Shown here piece after piece: positions 45,021 to 58,160 of a DNA stretch of 64,000 bases. The position numbers were made by a program, and so were the translations under genes. This stretch comes from Acanthornis magna (taxonomy: Eukaryota; Chordata; Aves; Passeriformes; Acanthizidae). A model generated the notes under the pieces. That model was not told the origin of the DNA, searched no databases, and saw only the letters and a list, made by a program, of their open reading frames with translations. Within the stretch, counting starts at the first letter, position 1. The number at the start of each line of letters is the position of its first letter. The stretch lies in assembly GCA_036785705.1 (NCBI GenBank), contig JAWUZG010000018.1:5119501-5183500 (forward strand). The letters run 5' to 3'.

Positions 45021-48000
45021 AATTTATTCCCATACACTCTCCTAAAATTCATCCCAGCTTTCAATCCATTTACAACTTTGCTAATGTCTTATCTGTCTCC
45101 CCAGCTTTGTTTCTGGGATGTTTTGGCTCCTTTCTCTTTCTTTATGTTCCTGTTGTTCCTTTAACTGCTTGGTTTATGCTGGCTCATTCTACTTTTATCA
45201 TTGCTGTTGCCTTTTTTTTTTTTTTTTTCTGTCAGCTTTCCAATATTCTGTGTATCTCTGACCAGTTGCCAGCAAACAACTATATTCTGTTCAAGTCAGG
45301 TGCTTTATAACATTAGAATCCTCTGAAAAATAGTTATGTTTGTTTCTCCAGTTGTTTCTCCTGGGAAGCTCAAACTATACACAGTTATGTTCTAGAGTAA
45401 AACATAGGAAGCTTGAGACATCTATTTTGCTTGAAACAAAAGACTATTTAAGGAATCCCCAAAATTAGCTAGTTTATGGGAAGAGTTTTCAGTTATTCTG
45501 GACAAGGCAAGTAGATGGATTACTGTCTTCCTGCACTGCATCTCAAATGAAACACGACATATCCTTTTGGACTCCACCACCACCTTAAAATTATTTTCTG
45601 CTTCTGTAACTCCACTACCTTTAACTAAGGTAGCACTGATTCATCCTGCATGGGAGTGGAGGAATGAGGATGAAATGTTCTCTAGTTCTAGCAGAACACA
45701 TTGCCATTGATCTCATTTTGTGGTGACATCAGAAGCCAGCTGTGGTTACGCCTTGCTTGCCATCGTGGAGCTCAAATACTCTGACATTTGGTAATAAAAG
45801 ACATAACTTACATAGATACTCTTTAAAAAAATCTATTTACTAAAGAGACTTGAAAGGTTTTACTGCACCAAGTGAACGACCTTGAAAAAATCAGGTGCCT
45901 GCTCATTTTACAGCTACCATGACACATATGGGGACTTAAAAAGTGACCCTGACACATAGCAACATGAAGTTCCAGAACTAAAATAAGGACTTGTGGAGTG
46001 CTTATGTTTCAAAATACAATTTTTGTCAGTCTTGCTAAAGAAATGCATATTTGCAAACTGTGGCCATATCATCTTTACATCCAATTTGCTAGAACAGCAT
46101 TTTATCTGTGTATGCTTTAATTTTGGAAACAGATGGGGCTTCTGCTATGCTAAAAACGGAGCCGGGAGATCAACTGTTGTCAGTAGAGCTGGGTGCCAGC
46201 TCCACCGCTCTGTTTTGGGTCTGCTTCTCTCCAAATTCAGCTCCCAAGCAACTCCAGGCTCCCTCGGTGACAGCACAGACAGAACTCTGAATTCAAGGGG
46301 AGCTGCATTCTCCTGGGACAGCCTGTCCATTTCAGCTATGGAATGACAGTTGCTTGTTACGGGAAACAGCCAACAGGAGGTATTTGAAATAACATTTTCT
46401 TTCAGCGAAAACAAGCAAATTAACAGACAATGAGAGTGACAAGATTGAAAGCTCATCTATTTGGGGTCAGTAAAGAAAGTCAGTCTAAATGAGTGAAGGC
46501 TCTCAACACACAGGTGAGATGCAAGGGGTGAGATGCTGTGAATTTAGAGCTGAACTTTAACAACCCTTGCAGCTGTGTTTGTGCATCTTTCTGCTGCCCA
46601 GAAAATGGAAGATAATTTACCCCTTTTACCCACTGTTTGTCTCTCGGGGTGTGCACACAGACAGCTGCCTCTGGTTTCCAAATTCCACCTCACCCAGCAG
46701 TAACATCTGGATGCAGCACACACCTACGGCAGGAAAGCGATCACACATTAAACTCCTGCGGCAGGAACCCTGCATTTTAATTGGGATTAAAACATTGTTT
46801 CAATTTAGCATCATTAACATCCCTGGTAAGATGACCAAAGGCTACTTTAATTCTGAATGTAGGTGTTCACAGAAGGACTAAATGCTTTCTAATTAAATCA
46901 GAATTAAGTGCCAGTGGAGGCTGGGGGTCTGCTGCTGACAAGCCTTCAGAAATCGTCACATGCAAGTACTCAGAAGAAAAAGCAAGCTGCATGTGCTAGC
47001 TTAACTCCCTCATGTTATCTGCTAAATTATGGTGTCCTATTAAAACATTTCACGTTGTTTGACAGTTAACAAAGTTATGTAAGAACCAGATTTGTGAGAC
47101 ACCCTCATATTGATTTCTGCTTAAGTATTTAATTAAGTGTACACCAGACATGAAGCCATGGACTTCAGGATAAATAAAGGTTAAAGAAAGAAAAGTAAAT
47201 ATCAAATGAAAATTAAATACAATAAAGGGGTATTTTATTCATGGTGGTATTTTTCCAGGTTAAGCTTTTGTGAATTTCATAAATTGCATCATCTGTTAAC
47301 TACTTAAGCCAGTTAGCAACCTCTACAAAATATCCTAACAAAATTCTACAAAATTTTACAAGAACTATGAAAAATTAAGTGATACTGAAATGAAATGGAA
47401 TTTTCTCCCACATGTATTATCTGCATGCAGCCAGAGAAATGGGCTTAGGTGGAGGTCACCAGTGCAGTTGGCATTTTTGGAAGCATGTAAGTATTTTAGA
47501 AGCAATAGTATAATGGAAAAGTTTCCCTGGTGTTTTCTCAAACCATATAAATACTCCTGAAGAGTGCATCCTCCAGAAAGACAGGCTCAGCTCTTCAAGT
47601 CAAAGAGGTTTGGAAAGCCATCTGCTCAGCACAGGCTTGTTCTATGTATAATCAGGCACCACGATGTAGAAGCCTTTATGAAATCTCAATTTCCCCACAG
47701 GGTGACTTGTCAAACCCGTGCCAGGGCACACACCTTGGTGAAACCACCAGCTGCCCATGAGAAGATTGCTACAGCATGGCACAGAAGATACCCATAGTCA
47801 GTAATTCAGGGTGTGCTGCCACTATTATAACTGCCTGGGGATTTTTAACAAAAGAGTTTTGGCTTGGAGGAAGTCTGCTTATCAAAGGCCAAGCTACCCA
47901 CTGAAACATGACCACCAATTAAACAGGAATGGCATTACCAAGAGGCATTTCCTTTGCTCTAGAATGGCTCATGAATAATCCTTTGACATGCACATCTGTC

Positions 48001-51000
48001 TCAGGTCTGAACAGATGAATTTTTTCCCTGCTCTTCTGAGGTTCTTCCTTGATTTGCATCATGGTCCTCACTGCAAGGTAGCTGGAATGAGTTTTCTCCC
48101 AGGTCCAGCCATGGTGGATGAAGGTTTGTGCCCCAGAGAGTTCACTGCTGCCCTGCTGCTCCAGAAACCTGTCTGGTCACCTCTGCCAGCAGAGCAACTT
48201 GTGTGATGGGGTAACTCAAAACCACTTCTGCAAAACTGCCATTCAAATAATTTTCTTCTCTTTTATTAAAAATAAAAGGCAGAAACTCCACAAATATATT
48301 GGGCAGACATCAGGCACCAGCAGCATGTAACTGAAGGTTACTTGCAACAGCCAAGACCTCCATCCCAGACTGAAGCTGAGCTGACACCTCCTGTGTTCAA
48401 AGATGCATGAAGCTCAGCCACCCAGCTGCTCGGCATGAGCTTTTTCCTACTTTGCCTGATGGGGACTGTTTTACTTAATAGGCACAGTCAGTCAACCCCT
48501 GGCACTTTTCCATCACACCAGTCAAACAATTTTTTCTATATGAAAATACACATTTCCTAGCTAAATTAATATTTACTTATAAAACATTAAGTGACACAGC
48601 TCAAAAAGTGGAAACAAAGGAACCAACAAACCTAGAATTTAGTAATTATTGTCACAATTTCAAGTTTTTCTAGGTCTTAGAAATGTATTTTTTATCCTTC
48701 TCAGCTTACAGCATGATCTGCAGCCTCACTCAATTACCTTGAGCTTCTGAAACCCAAGCAGGTGCTAATTATGTAGGCAAATGCACCATTTTATGGTTGC
48801 TATCCATTAATCCATTTAATTGTTCCATCACTATTCCTCCTTGATGCTCATCTCTCCCTTTCCTTCCCCAAAGCAACAGAGCTGATTTATAAAAGCCTTT
48901 CAATTCCTATCTGTAGCATACAAAATCCTTTAAAAAGCTAATCTCAGGTTTTGTTTTGTTTGACACTAACACATTAAGCCTCCGAGAACTCTCTGTATTG
49001 TGCTGTCAGCTTACATTTCTTAGTGCTATAGGACTGAAAAGATGAAAATTAAGTGGCAAGCCAGGGCTCCCTCCATCAGCACTGGTAGGTAGCTGGTTCA
49101 ATCTCACCTCTCCAGTGCATTTTTGAAGGCAGCTGAACAAATTTTTCTCCCTCTACGTGCTCAACTTTCATTTCCTCTGTAGGTGTAACATGTCCCTGCT
49201 CCGAGGTCGCACCCCCCTGCATGTGTAACCTGCAGGAACTCCCCAGGCTTTTCAGTTCAGGCTGGGGGTACCAGCTCACATCAATACCAGCCACGTCTTT
49301 CCCATGCTGAGGGAAACAGCAATCCTTAATGTTTCTGTGGGGCTGCGGTGTTGTTTGCTCCCAGCCAGACACAGGAGCTAGGCGTATTTGCTTTTGTCAC
49401 TCATGACAATGGCCTGCAGCTGATAAAAGATCGTATTTTCAACTGGTTTTCTTCTGTTCAGACTGCTTTCACAGCACGGACACCGTGTTCATACCTTCTG
49501 CCTGTGCACTGGGCTCTCTATTATGTGAGACAGGAGGTGGCTCACGCTGCCCAAGTCCATTTTTGAATCTGATGCTTCATGGCCTGACATCACTCACACC
49601 AGTGAGACAGAGCAAACGCGCGTCAGGCCCTACCGCTGCAGAAAACAGGATTTTACAGAAACTTTGTGATTGCGTAAACTCCCCGCAAGAGGTGCAGAAC
49701 GCAAACTCTTTGTGCTTCATGTTTTCTTGCTGGGGGTTGGAAGGGAAGAGGTGTCTATTCTTTCATTTCAATATCCAGATTGGCTTCTCCAGGCCTTAGC
49801 AAAGCCCCGGAGGGAGAGAGGCTCCCTGTTCTGTGAGAGCAGCCCATGCTTGAACTTCAGCCGTGGCAGAAGGGCCCCCTGCTGAAATGCCAAAGATCTT
49901 CACTTCTGGTGCAGCAGATAATGGGCTGCTGGTAAAAACTTTGTTCCTGTTTCGTTCCTTTGTTTCCTTTGTTCCGATTAGCTGTAATAGTCTAACACTG
50001 GTCAACATTCAGTCGGCTAAAAAGTCATCTCACAAGGTGCACAGCAATACCTTGCTCTCTGCTCAGCACAGATAAAAAGCTAAAATCAGATTAATTCTAT
50101 TTGGATGCTCAAAACTTCCCCTTGAAAAGCTGCTTACAGAAACCTGGACTAGCAAAAAACACCACAAGTAGAGAAAGTAGATAAATGTATTTCATAATAT
50201 GCATACATCTGTATACATAATGCATACAGCAAATGTATTCAAATGGCATAGACGCTCCTATAATTAGAATATAAATCAAGAATCTTTATGATGGATTGTC
50301 CTATGATTTCTTGAAAGTCAGCCAGTAGCTACAGGGAAGTTAAGAATAACTAATTTACAATGCATTTCTAAGTCAACTACCCATACCTACACACACATAT
50401 AAATATTCACACACACATATGTATTAAGCCAAGAAAACTATGCATTATAAGCAGCCTGTGTAACAAACTAACCTGGTTTTAGATATTAACTTAAAAAATC
50501 ACACAGAGATAATAATCAGTAAGTACATAACTCCTATATTATATTCCTTTGAGACCTTTATTTGTAGGATTTGCAGATGTATTAATACTTGATCAGTATT
50601 TATAATATGCAAGGAACAAAACTTTCTGCAAATATTTATGCTAATGAAAAGAAAAAAGGAAGCACTTCTCATAAGCTGGATAGTTCCTTAATGTGTTTTG
50701 AGTTGCTTAAAGGAAAAAGGCTATTCGAAAAGCCATGCTCCCTGCTGCATGGAAAAATACAGGTATCTCCTGAAAATAGATCTCAGTATTATCTCCTAAC
50801 CCAAAATAAATTGTGGTCTAGTCACATATCACATTAGTGGGTAGCTTGCTGTAACTTGCAAGAATTAGAAAGCTTTTTTCTACAATGTCTCATGATAAAA
50901 TGCTTACTCTGTGCAGGAATTAATCATGCACCAGTGGGTTTAAAACTGTATTTTAATAAAAACAGTGTTTAGGTTCTAAAACTGCTGCAACTTTTATAGA

Positions 51001-54000
51001 AATCATGTCAAGAAAAAAAGCAGTGTTGTGACTAATTTTTGTTAGATTCAGTCCTTTTGTTTACACAAGCTGAACAGAAGTGATCTGGACACTGGTGAGT
51101 GCGTAGAGGATTTTGCAAGCATTTTCATTGCATGAGAACATCACTCACTTTTGTCCTAAGTGATTTTTAGCCTCTTTTCCTATTCCTTAAGTGTACCTAC
51201 AGGGAAGGAATCTAAAATAGTTGTTTTTCTAAGGAAGTTACAGAGGCAGGGTCTGCTATCTCCTGTGATACAGCAACACCTCAGCCAGGCACCATACGAT
51301 TTGTTTGGAGTTAAAGGAGAAAATCAGGCACTTCCGGAATACATTTCCTTTCATCCCATAGCAGACAGCTTAACCAGACTGCAGAACCCTCCCTTTAAAG
51401 TGTTTACTGTTCCCCTTTCCTTACAATAGGAATTTAGGGGAGCTAGCTCTTATGCTAATCATTACAAACAGCAATTAACTGCAGTGAATCCCTAGAACTG
51501 CTGTCCAGTTTAAGGAACCTGGTTACCCATTTTCATCAGGCTCTTGAGAAGCAACAGAAAACTACTCTTAGTAACATACTCTGAGCTGCTTTTCGGCCTC
51601 TCGGTAGTGGCTAGAAGTGAGAAGGTGCCAGCACCATCAGGGCAAGCCAGTTTGCCACCGTGCTTCATCGTGTGCCCCACTTGGAGAGCCACCCTTACAC
51701 ACCACAGCACCAACAACATTTTCATTGCGTTACTGTCTGGGGAGGAATCCAGCAGGAAAGATGCACAAGAGGCCATTTACAAGCACGCAGACGAGGGCTG
51801 CTCTGGCAGACCTTGTGAAAACAGTCTGGGTAAGAGTCTGAGAGGGGAGGGAAAGGCAAAGAAGCACTGAAGGACCCTGATCTCCAGTGAACAGACCTAA
51901 GGCTAGCCCCAGCTTTCATATCTAACCAACAAATTATTTGCATAGGGCATGTTTACTTCTAGTATATATTGAGTTGTTAAAAGCTCGTGATGTAATAAAT
52001 ATTTTGCTTCTGGTACAGCCAGATCTCAAACTGCACAAAAGCCATTTATTGCTGTTCTTTAATGTTCCTTAATAAGGGCTGCATGTTTAATAGTGCCAGT
52101 GATCTCAAATATTATGATTACCTGTGACATTTTCACAGTGTTCCCCCGCTAGGAGAGACTGCCTGGGAGTAGTTAGAGAGCAGCCACCAGGTCCTGTTCA
52201 TTCAAGTTGGCATAAGTCCAGGAGAAGGGGAATCAACTTGAACCTTTGTACTGGGCTTGTAACAATATTTTGAAAGGAGGTTTATCCTGACATGAACTTC
52301 CTTCAAAATGTAGAGCTTCTGATCCCATGTGAATTGGCTCTGACATTTAATCAAATTCAATTTTTTTGGAGAGTTTATACAAGACTTGAATAGAAAAATA
52401 AAAATATTTTTCTCTCCATACATCCTTATTCGCTCTCACCAAAAATTTATTTCATTTGGCTACAGGGATGTATTTAACTTCAGTGAAGTGTATCAGGCAA
52501 AAAGCTAGGACAGGAAGAGTACCTTCCCTTATTTTAGATATATGGCTTCAGCTTGGACGGCAGGGCTACAGTTTTGTCCATGAGGGCAGAGATTTACGTG
52601 GCTGCATCTGCATGCATTAGAGCACATCCACTTTTTTGACTCTCTGAAGTACATGAGAAGTTTCAGAGTGGATAGGTACAAGCTGTACCCTAGAATTTAA
52701 GTCTCCAAGTGCTGTACCATAGATAATTTTATTTTTTTATGGCCTTGGGATTGCCAGTTGACAAAATCTGCAACACAAATTCCATCTCGAATTTTCATTC
52801 CATCACACTTCAGCACTTAGGACACATGGATGCTCTGCACCTGGAAAATGCAGTCCCAGAAGATTCACTGTCATAGTCCCATCACCTCATCACCACCCCA
52901 GCCAGGAGTAAGTGCTGCGATAAGGCTCTGCTCATCTGTCTGTTACGGGTGATATTCAAATTCAACCCGATCTGGGATGTGATTCAGTGAATTTCTTCCT
53001 GGCAGAAGGAAGCACGAAGATCTAAGCCAAAGCCTTTCCCATCACTTCACCTGAATATCTAATGAGGAAGGTGGCAGGTGCTGAGAGAGTGAAGCAAGAA
53101 AAGAAATAGAGTACCTTTCCTTGAAGGAAGAGAAACAGAAACAAAGATTGTGGGTTTTTTTTGCTTTAAATCCACACAAAAGGGTTTGTAGTCTCCATAA
53201 GCTCTGTATCCACTACTGTTAGTGGATAAGGCTACTAACTGCTAGAAATATGTAGCTTTGGGACACATTAGGATGTGTGCAAGATGCAAGACAGTACAGG
53301 GAAATACCTGCCTTGTTTATTGCTCTCCTTCCCCAAGCATCTATTAGAACCATGGTCTGAGCTAGACAGCTCTTTAGTCTGATACTCAGTTTGTCACTGA
53401 TTAAATTCTGATCAAAAGGTCTACTAATTACTTAACAATGTTATGTTCTCAGACTTAAATCTTGAAAAGAGACTTAGATGCTAGAAATCACCAATGAGCA
53501 AGGCTGAGCACTTTTTCCCCAAGAGAATCCCATCCTAACAGCAGCTTTGACTGAGAAGTTTTAAATATTTAAGTATTTAGAGACCAGACTTCAGGATCTA
53601 ATCTTCCAGGCATAGGTCCCTTTAAGTCTCATTTCAAGTAACACATGGTGATTGAATACACTAATAAGAAATTACTGTTCCTTCTTGATTGCACTGAAGC
53701 AAATAGATTTTCTGTAGGCTCAGAACCTAGCCCCATGATTCTTTTATAGCCGAACAGAAGAATCTACAAGAGACAGAGGTCATGCTGACTACAGGTCTGA
53801 GGACAATACTATTTCTTATTGATTTCTTTCATCTTAAAAAAAAAAAAAATCTAGTTCACTAGCCAAATGTTTGATCTAGCCAGAATAACACTACAGTAGT
53901 TGAATAAATGACCCATAAATTTTCAATAATTTACACTCGTTTTATGTTTAAAAGTCCTCATATAAAATTTCATTATCCCATAACTTTTCTGCAGTATGTT

Positions 54001-57000
54001 GGTTAATACAAGGAGAGCTCTAGCCAAGTAAAATAGTTATGTGGTTTTTATTATTCCCCTTCAAATAACCAGGCATAACTTCAGCCCTGATGTAAGAGGG
54101 CATATCTTAATCACAGTCATTAGGGTCTGTCTTTAGCTCTTGATGTTGAAAGCTAGAAAGATGAAATCTGTTAGATGAAAGAGAATGTCACTGCTTGATG
54201 TATAACCGTCCTTTCTTTCCCATTCCTTGACCATAAAATTTACATCCATGGAAAATCAAAACATTTTTCTAGCACTATTATCAAGTTTTTATTCCCCAAG
54301 CTTTCACGTGAGAAATTATGAGGCTAATTTATATTTACTCTAAATCAATATGTTAATTACTCTACAGTCTTTATGTGTCTAACAGAATTAATGAGAAAAA
54401 GAAAACACATCTCTCAACCTCTTTATTTTCTCCACACTAGATGTCTACAGAAGTTATTTAAATGAAATAAAAGACAGAATCCTTTTAGAAATATTGGTTA
54501 ATGTGCAGAGGCCTGTAAGTCAGAAAATATATGGCATGATTATTTACATCTAACATGGATATATATATATATTTCCCTGGATGAGGATTCAAACGTGCAC
54601 AGTGACCCAGCAAAATAAACTCCTGATCACAAGACCCCAGTATCAATAGGACAGGGCTTCAGGAACTGTCCCATTTCCCACATCCATTTCTATTGAAGAG
54701 GAGAAGAACATTCATGCTGACAACCAGTTGCACAATCCCCAGCTGTAAGCTACCAAAATCACATATTTTAGAATGGTATTTCAGCAAAAGGAGGAGTGCA
54801 AATCATCTTTATTATTGATTTGCTATGTGTGACAAATGACTGCAAACATAGGCAGGATCAGTCGCCATGTGTCAGCTGCAGATCCAACCAAGCAGGCTCA
54901 CCACTGTTTCCAAATACTGTCTGTTCTCTTATTTTCTCACCTTCTCATGTCATTGGATGATTGTTTAATACAAAGTAGAATGGCTCCAAACCATGACCTT
55001 CAGACAAAGAACTCTTCATCTCCTTCCTCCAAACTGGAAGCAGATGTGGGTTCAAATATTTCTTTTAAATTAGTCAGTCCAGGAAGAAGCTGGACCCAGT
55101 CTTATACTTCTGGGAATTTCCCCAAGGGGGGGGGGGTTAATAGCTGTTTTAAGAGGCCTTTTATTTCCTCCTTATGGAAGGAGAAGCAAGACTGAAGTAG
55201 AAGAACTTAAGCAGGACTCTAGCCAAGTTAAAATGTGAATTTCTGTCCGGACATCTTAAGTGCTTTTAAGCCACACTTTATCTGGTCTAAGTTAACTGAG
55301 TTGGGTTTGAGGCTACATTTATAATAATGAAAAAAAAAGAGACAGACCAAGTTTGCCACGATTGCTGATATTGCTCAACCTCTGGCTTCTCTAGTGCAGC
55401 TTTGTCTTATGCTAACTACTAATCACCCAGAAAATATCCAGGTTGTGAAATAGGCGAAGCCACTCTGGCTTTACTCTGGGGAGGGGAAAAAGCTGGATAA
55501 AATGGTGCCATGACATTTTCCGTCAAAGCCACTATCAAGGCCCTTGCACACTTGCTTTCTAAAACTGGCACAGACAGCCTGTCTCTCCTTGGGTATTTTT
55601 CACTATACTAGTCCCTCTTCACTAGGCAAGAGTTGATCTAGAAATTCAGTCCTGCAAAAGATAAATATTTATGGCAAACCAGTGTTTATTTTCTCTGTCT
55701 TCCCTCATTCTATACAATGGGAGGAACTTCAATGTTTTTTCCTTTTATTTGTATAAAAAGGCAGATGGCACACTGTGATGCATACCCATCATGGGACAAT
55801 AGCCCAGCTTTGTAGAAAAACAGGTGAAAAATTAATCTCAGGTATATGGGAATACATTATCTTGAGGTCTTGGAAAGACAAGAGATGTGACCTAAACTTA
55901 CCATCTGCCTAAGATGCAGAGAAAAATCCTTGAGTGTCTATTTACACACAAGAAAAAAGTGGTCAAATAATAGGAAGCTTTCATGTTGGCCTTTTGTTGG
56001 ACCACATATAAAGATGTGCTTGATAGAAAAAACAAGTACTATTGATCACAAGAGAAAAAGAAATGAGCACTTTACATCCAAGGACATTTGCCAGCAGTGT
56101 TACCTTGGATTAGAAAAAAAGAATATTCACATATGGGGAAAACAGGTTCACTGGGAACACGCCAACAAAATGAAATTAAAACAGCAAGAGTAGGAAGTTT
56201 CAACAAATCACAAAGTGAGAAAAGGCAGCACCTTCTCATCCGTGAGGCTGCCATCTGGTGAAGATTTTTATCCCATTCCTTTGCCTGTCTTTAAAGCAAC
56301 AAAAGATTTTGAAATGTTTACTGAAAAAGCATGCAGACAATAATCACTGCCTGCAGAAGCACTGCCCAGGACTCTCCTTGCTGAGAGAGGATTCTGTAGG
56401 TGAGGGACCAGCTTCTGGGGAGGAAAGGTATTCTGTGGGGCTGCTCTGGGGCAGTGCAAACACTTCCCTTTCTTCACACATTTTTCTGCATATCGCTATG
56501 AGACACAGTAATAGTCTAGTCCTAAATCATGAGCTGAAGTTCAGCTCAGTGCTCTTGGAAAGCAGAGGGAGCAAGGAAGAGCATGACATGTCAGGCAAGT
56601 AGTAGATCCTGTCCTCTGCAGTGACAAAATGGTCCCAGCAAGCAGAAGAAAGTGGGAATGAATTTTAAGATATTAATCAGCAGTCGGGTATTTTTTTTTC
56701 TTTTTTGTTTTTTTAAAATGTTTTAAACACTCTTGAGATTTCTTTCAAGTAGATCTAAAATAGAGCAAATCAAATTAAGATCTCTTGGAGGAAAAAAGAA
56801 CAGTAGATGATTTCCTTTCTAATTCCTCAGAGGTAAAACAATATTGAAAATTAACTGTATATTTTTAATATAAGGTAGAAAAACGCCAAGAAGAAGGACT
56901 GAAAGATTACCTGTAGAAAGATGACTCAGACACCCTACTAATTGAACAAAGCAAATTTCAAATCAAGTTTCTGCTGCAGACTGGGCATACCAGGTCAGGT

Positions 57001-57989
57001 CACACCCATGAACGCAAAAAGTGCTCTAGCCAAAAGCCATTGTCTCCTCCACGGGTAAATGCCTTTTTCTGCTAACTTTGCAGCAGAAATCTTGGCTACC
57101 TTGAAGGCTGTGTCAGTCCTTTTACTGAAACTGAATAACAATAGCAGTAGAGTGTTATTTGACACATATAAACCAACATTGCATCGGCGATGCTGGGCGT
57201 TTAACAATTTGAAACATATCTTTAATTTAGGTGCTAATTATCACAAAATCTTCTTAGCATAAATATTTTTCATCTCTTCTGCTAATTCCAGACTTTTTTT
57301 TTTTTTTTGCTTTAGTTACTGAAAAACAGTCTGCTTATTTTTGATATTGTGATGTCCAGAACTGAAACCCAAAGCTTTCTGGTCAAAAAAAGTCACAAAA
57401 AAAAAGCAGGCATATCTTCTCAATCCAAGGGTAAATAGCCTCATGTTTTACTAGCGGAGACGTATAAAAAGGCCTTTCTTCCCATAATTCCCTGTAAACT
57501 CCATTTATTTATTTATTTTACAGAGACTGAACAGTTCTAGTGTTAAAATTCATATCAGCACTAAAGTAACACAACTTCTTTTCCTGATGTGCCAGAGAGG
57601 ACCTTTCTGTGCTTCAGTCTGGAAGAACTGCCATGGCCTCACTTGATGAATGCCTCTTGGAAGAGCCTGTCTGGTTTAAGCCAGAAAATTGCTTCTCTTG
57701 AGAATGTTCTGCTCTATGAAGAATACATCTACATGTGTAGCAGCTTCTCAGCTGTAAAATCTATAAAATAATGTCCTGGTGTTATAACACAATGTATTGT
57801 GAGGATAATTTCTCTACTGTTATGAGTTTGGATGAGTACTGATACAAAAATCATTATAGAAATTTAATCATAAAATAACTGAACTTGTTACTCTGCCACT
57901 CAGTGTTTAGTATAAAATTTCTCCCAACCACTGAGTTTTCCATTGTTTAGTCTATCTATTTTTCCTCTTGAATTTGACCATATGGAATG
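45021..57989. other. long unique AT-rich spacer, no gene seen
   Basis: Thirteen kilobases without a recognised repeat family. Notable small items: T19-20 run near 45211, a TAATTGGGATTA double homeodomain-type site at 46778-46789, CA-rich words near 50390-50420, a 9-bp hairpin at 53207-53228, a TA run near 54559-54572, a G10 run near 55126, a T17 run near 57293, ATTT repeats near 57504-57520, and CpG-keeping sequence at 57000-57290. No open frame shows a domain. Confidence 0.5.
53207..53228. repeat. perfect 9-bp hairpin
   Basis: TATCCACTA (53207-53215), loop CTGT, TAGTGGATA (53220-53228). Too short to be a microRNA precursor; could be chance. Confidence 0.7.
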
Positions 57990-58160
57990 AACTCTTTTCT
58001 GTCTTCTACAGGCTTTCTGAATTGCTCTCATTTTCCTGTTTGACTATGTCTCTTTCAAATTTAATGTTATCTGCAAATATCATTAGCATTGCAGATTTCC
58101 TTTTTATTTGTAAAAAACGCAGAACAGAAGTACATGTCCTTGAAGAGGAACACACAAAAT
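57990..58160 (-). mobile_element. ancient CR1/L3-like LINE scrap (antisense RT motif)
   Basis: On the minus strand, 58077 to 58057 reads FADNIKF within LMIFADNIKF, close to the FADDTKL-type catalytic block of CR1/L3 reverse transcriptases, with the second Asp changed to Asn. The bases upstream (to about 58160) loosely fit the preceding segment. Only one motif is visible, so the call is tentative. Confidence 0.42.

Noticed and set aside
53207..53228. Hairpin as a microRNA precursor
   Set aside because: A 9-bp stem with no extension is far too short.
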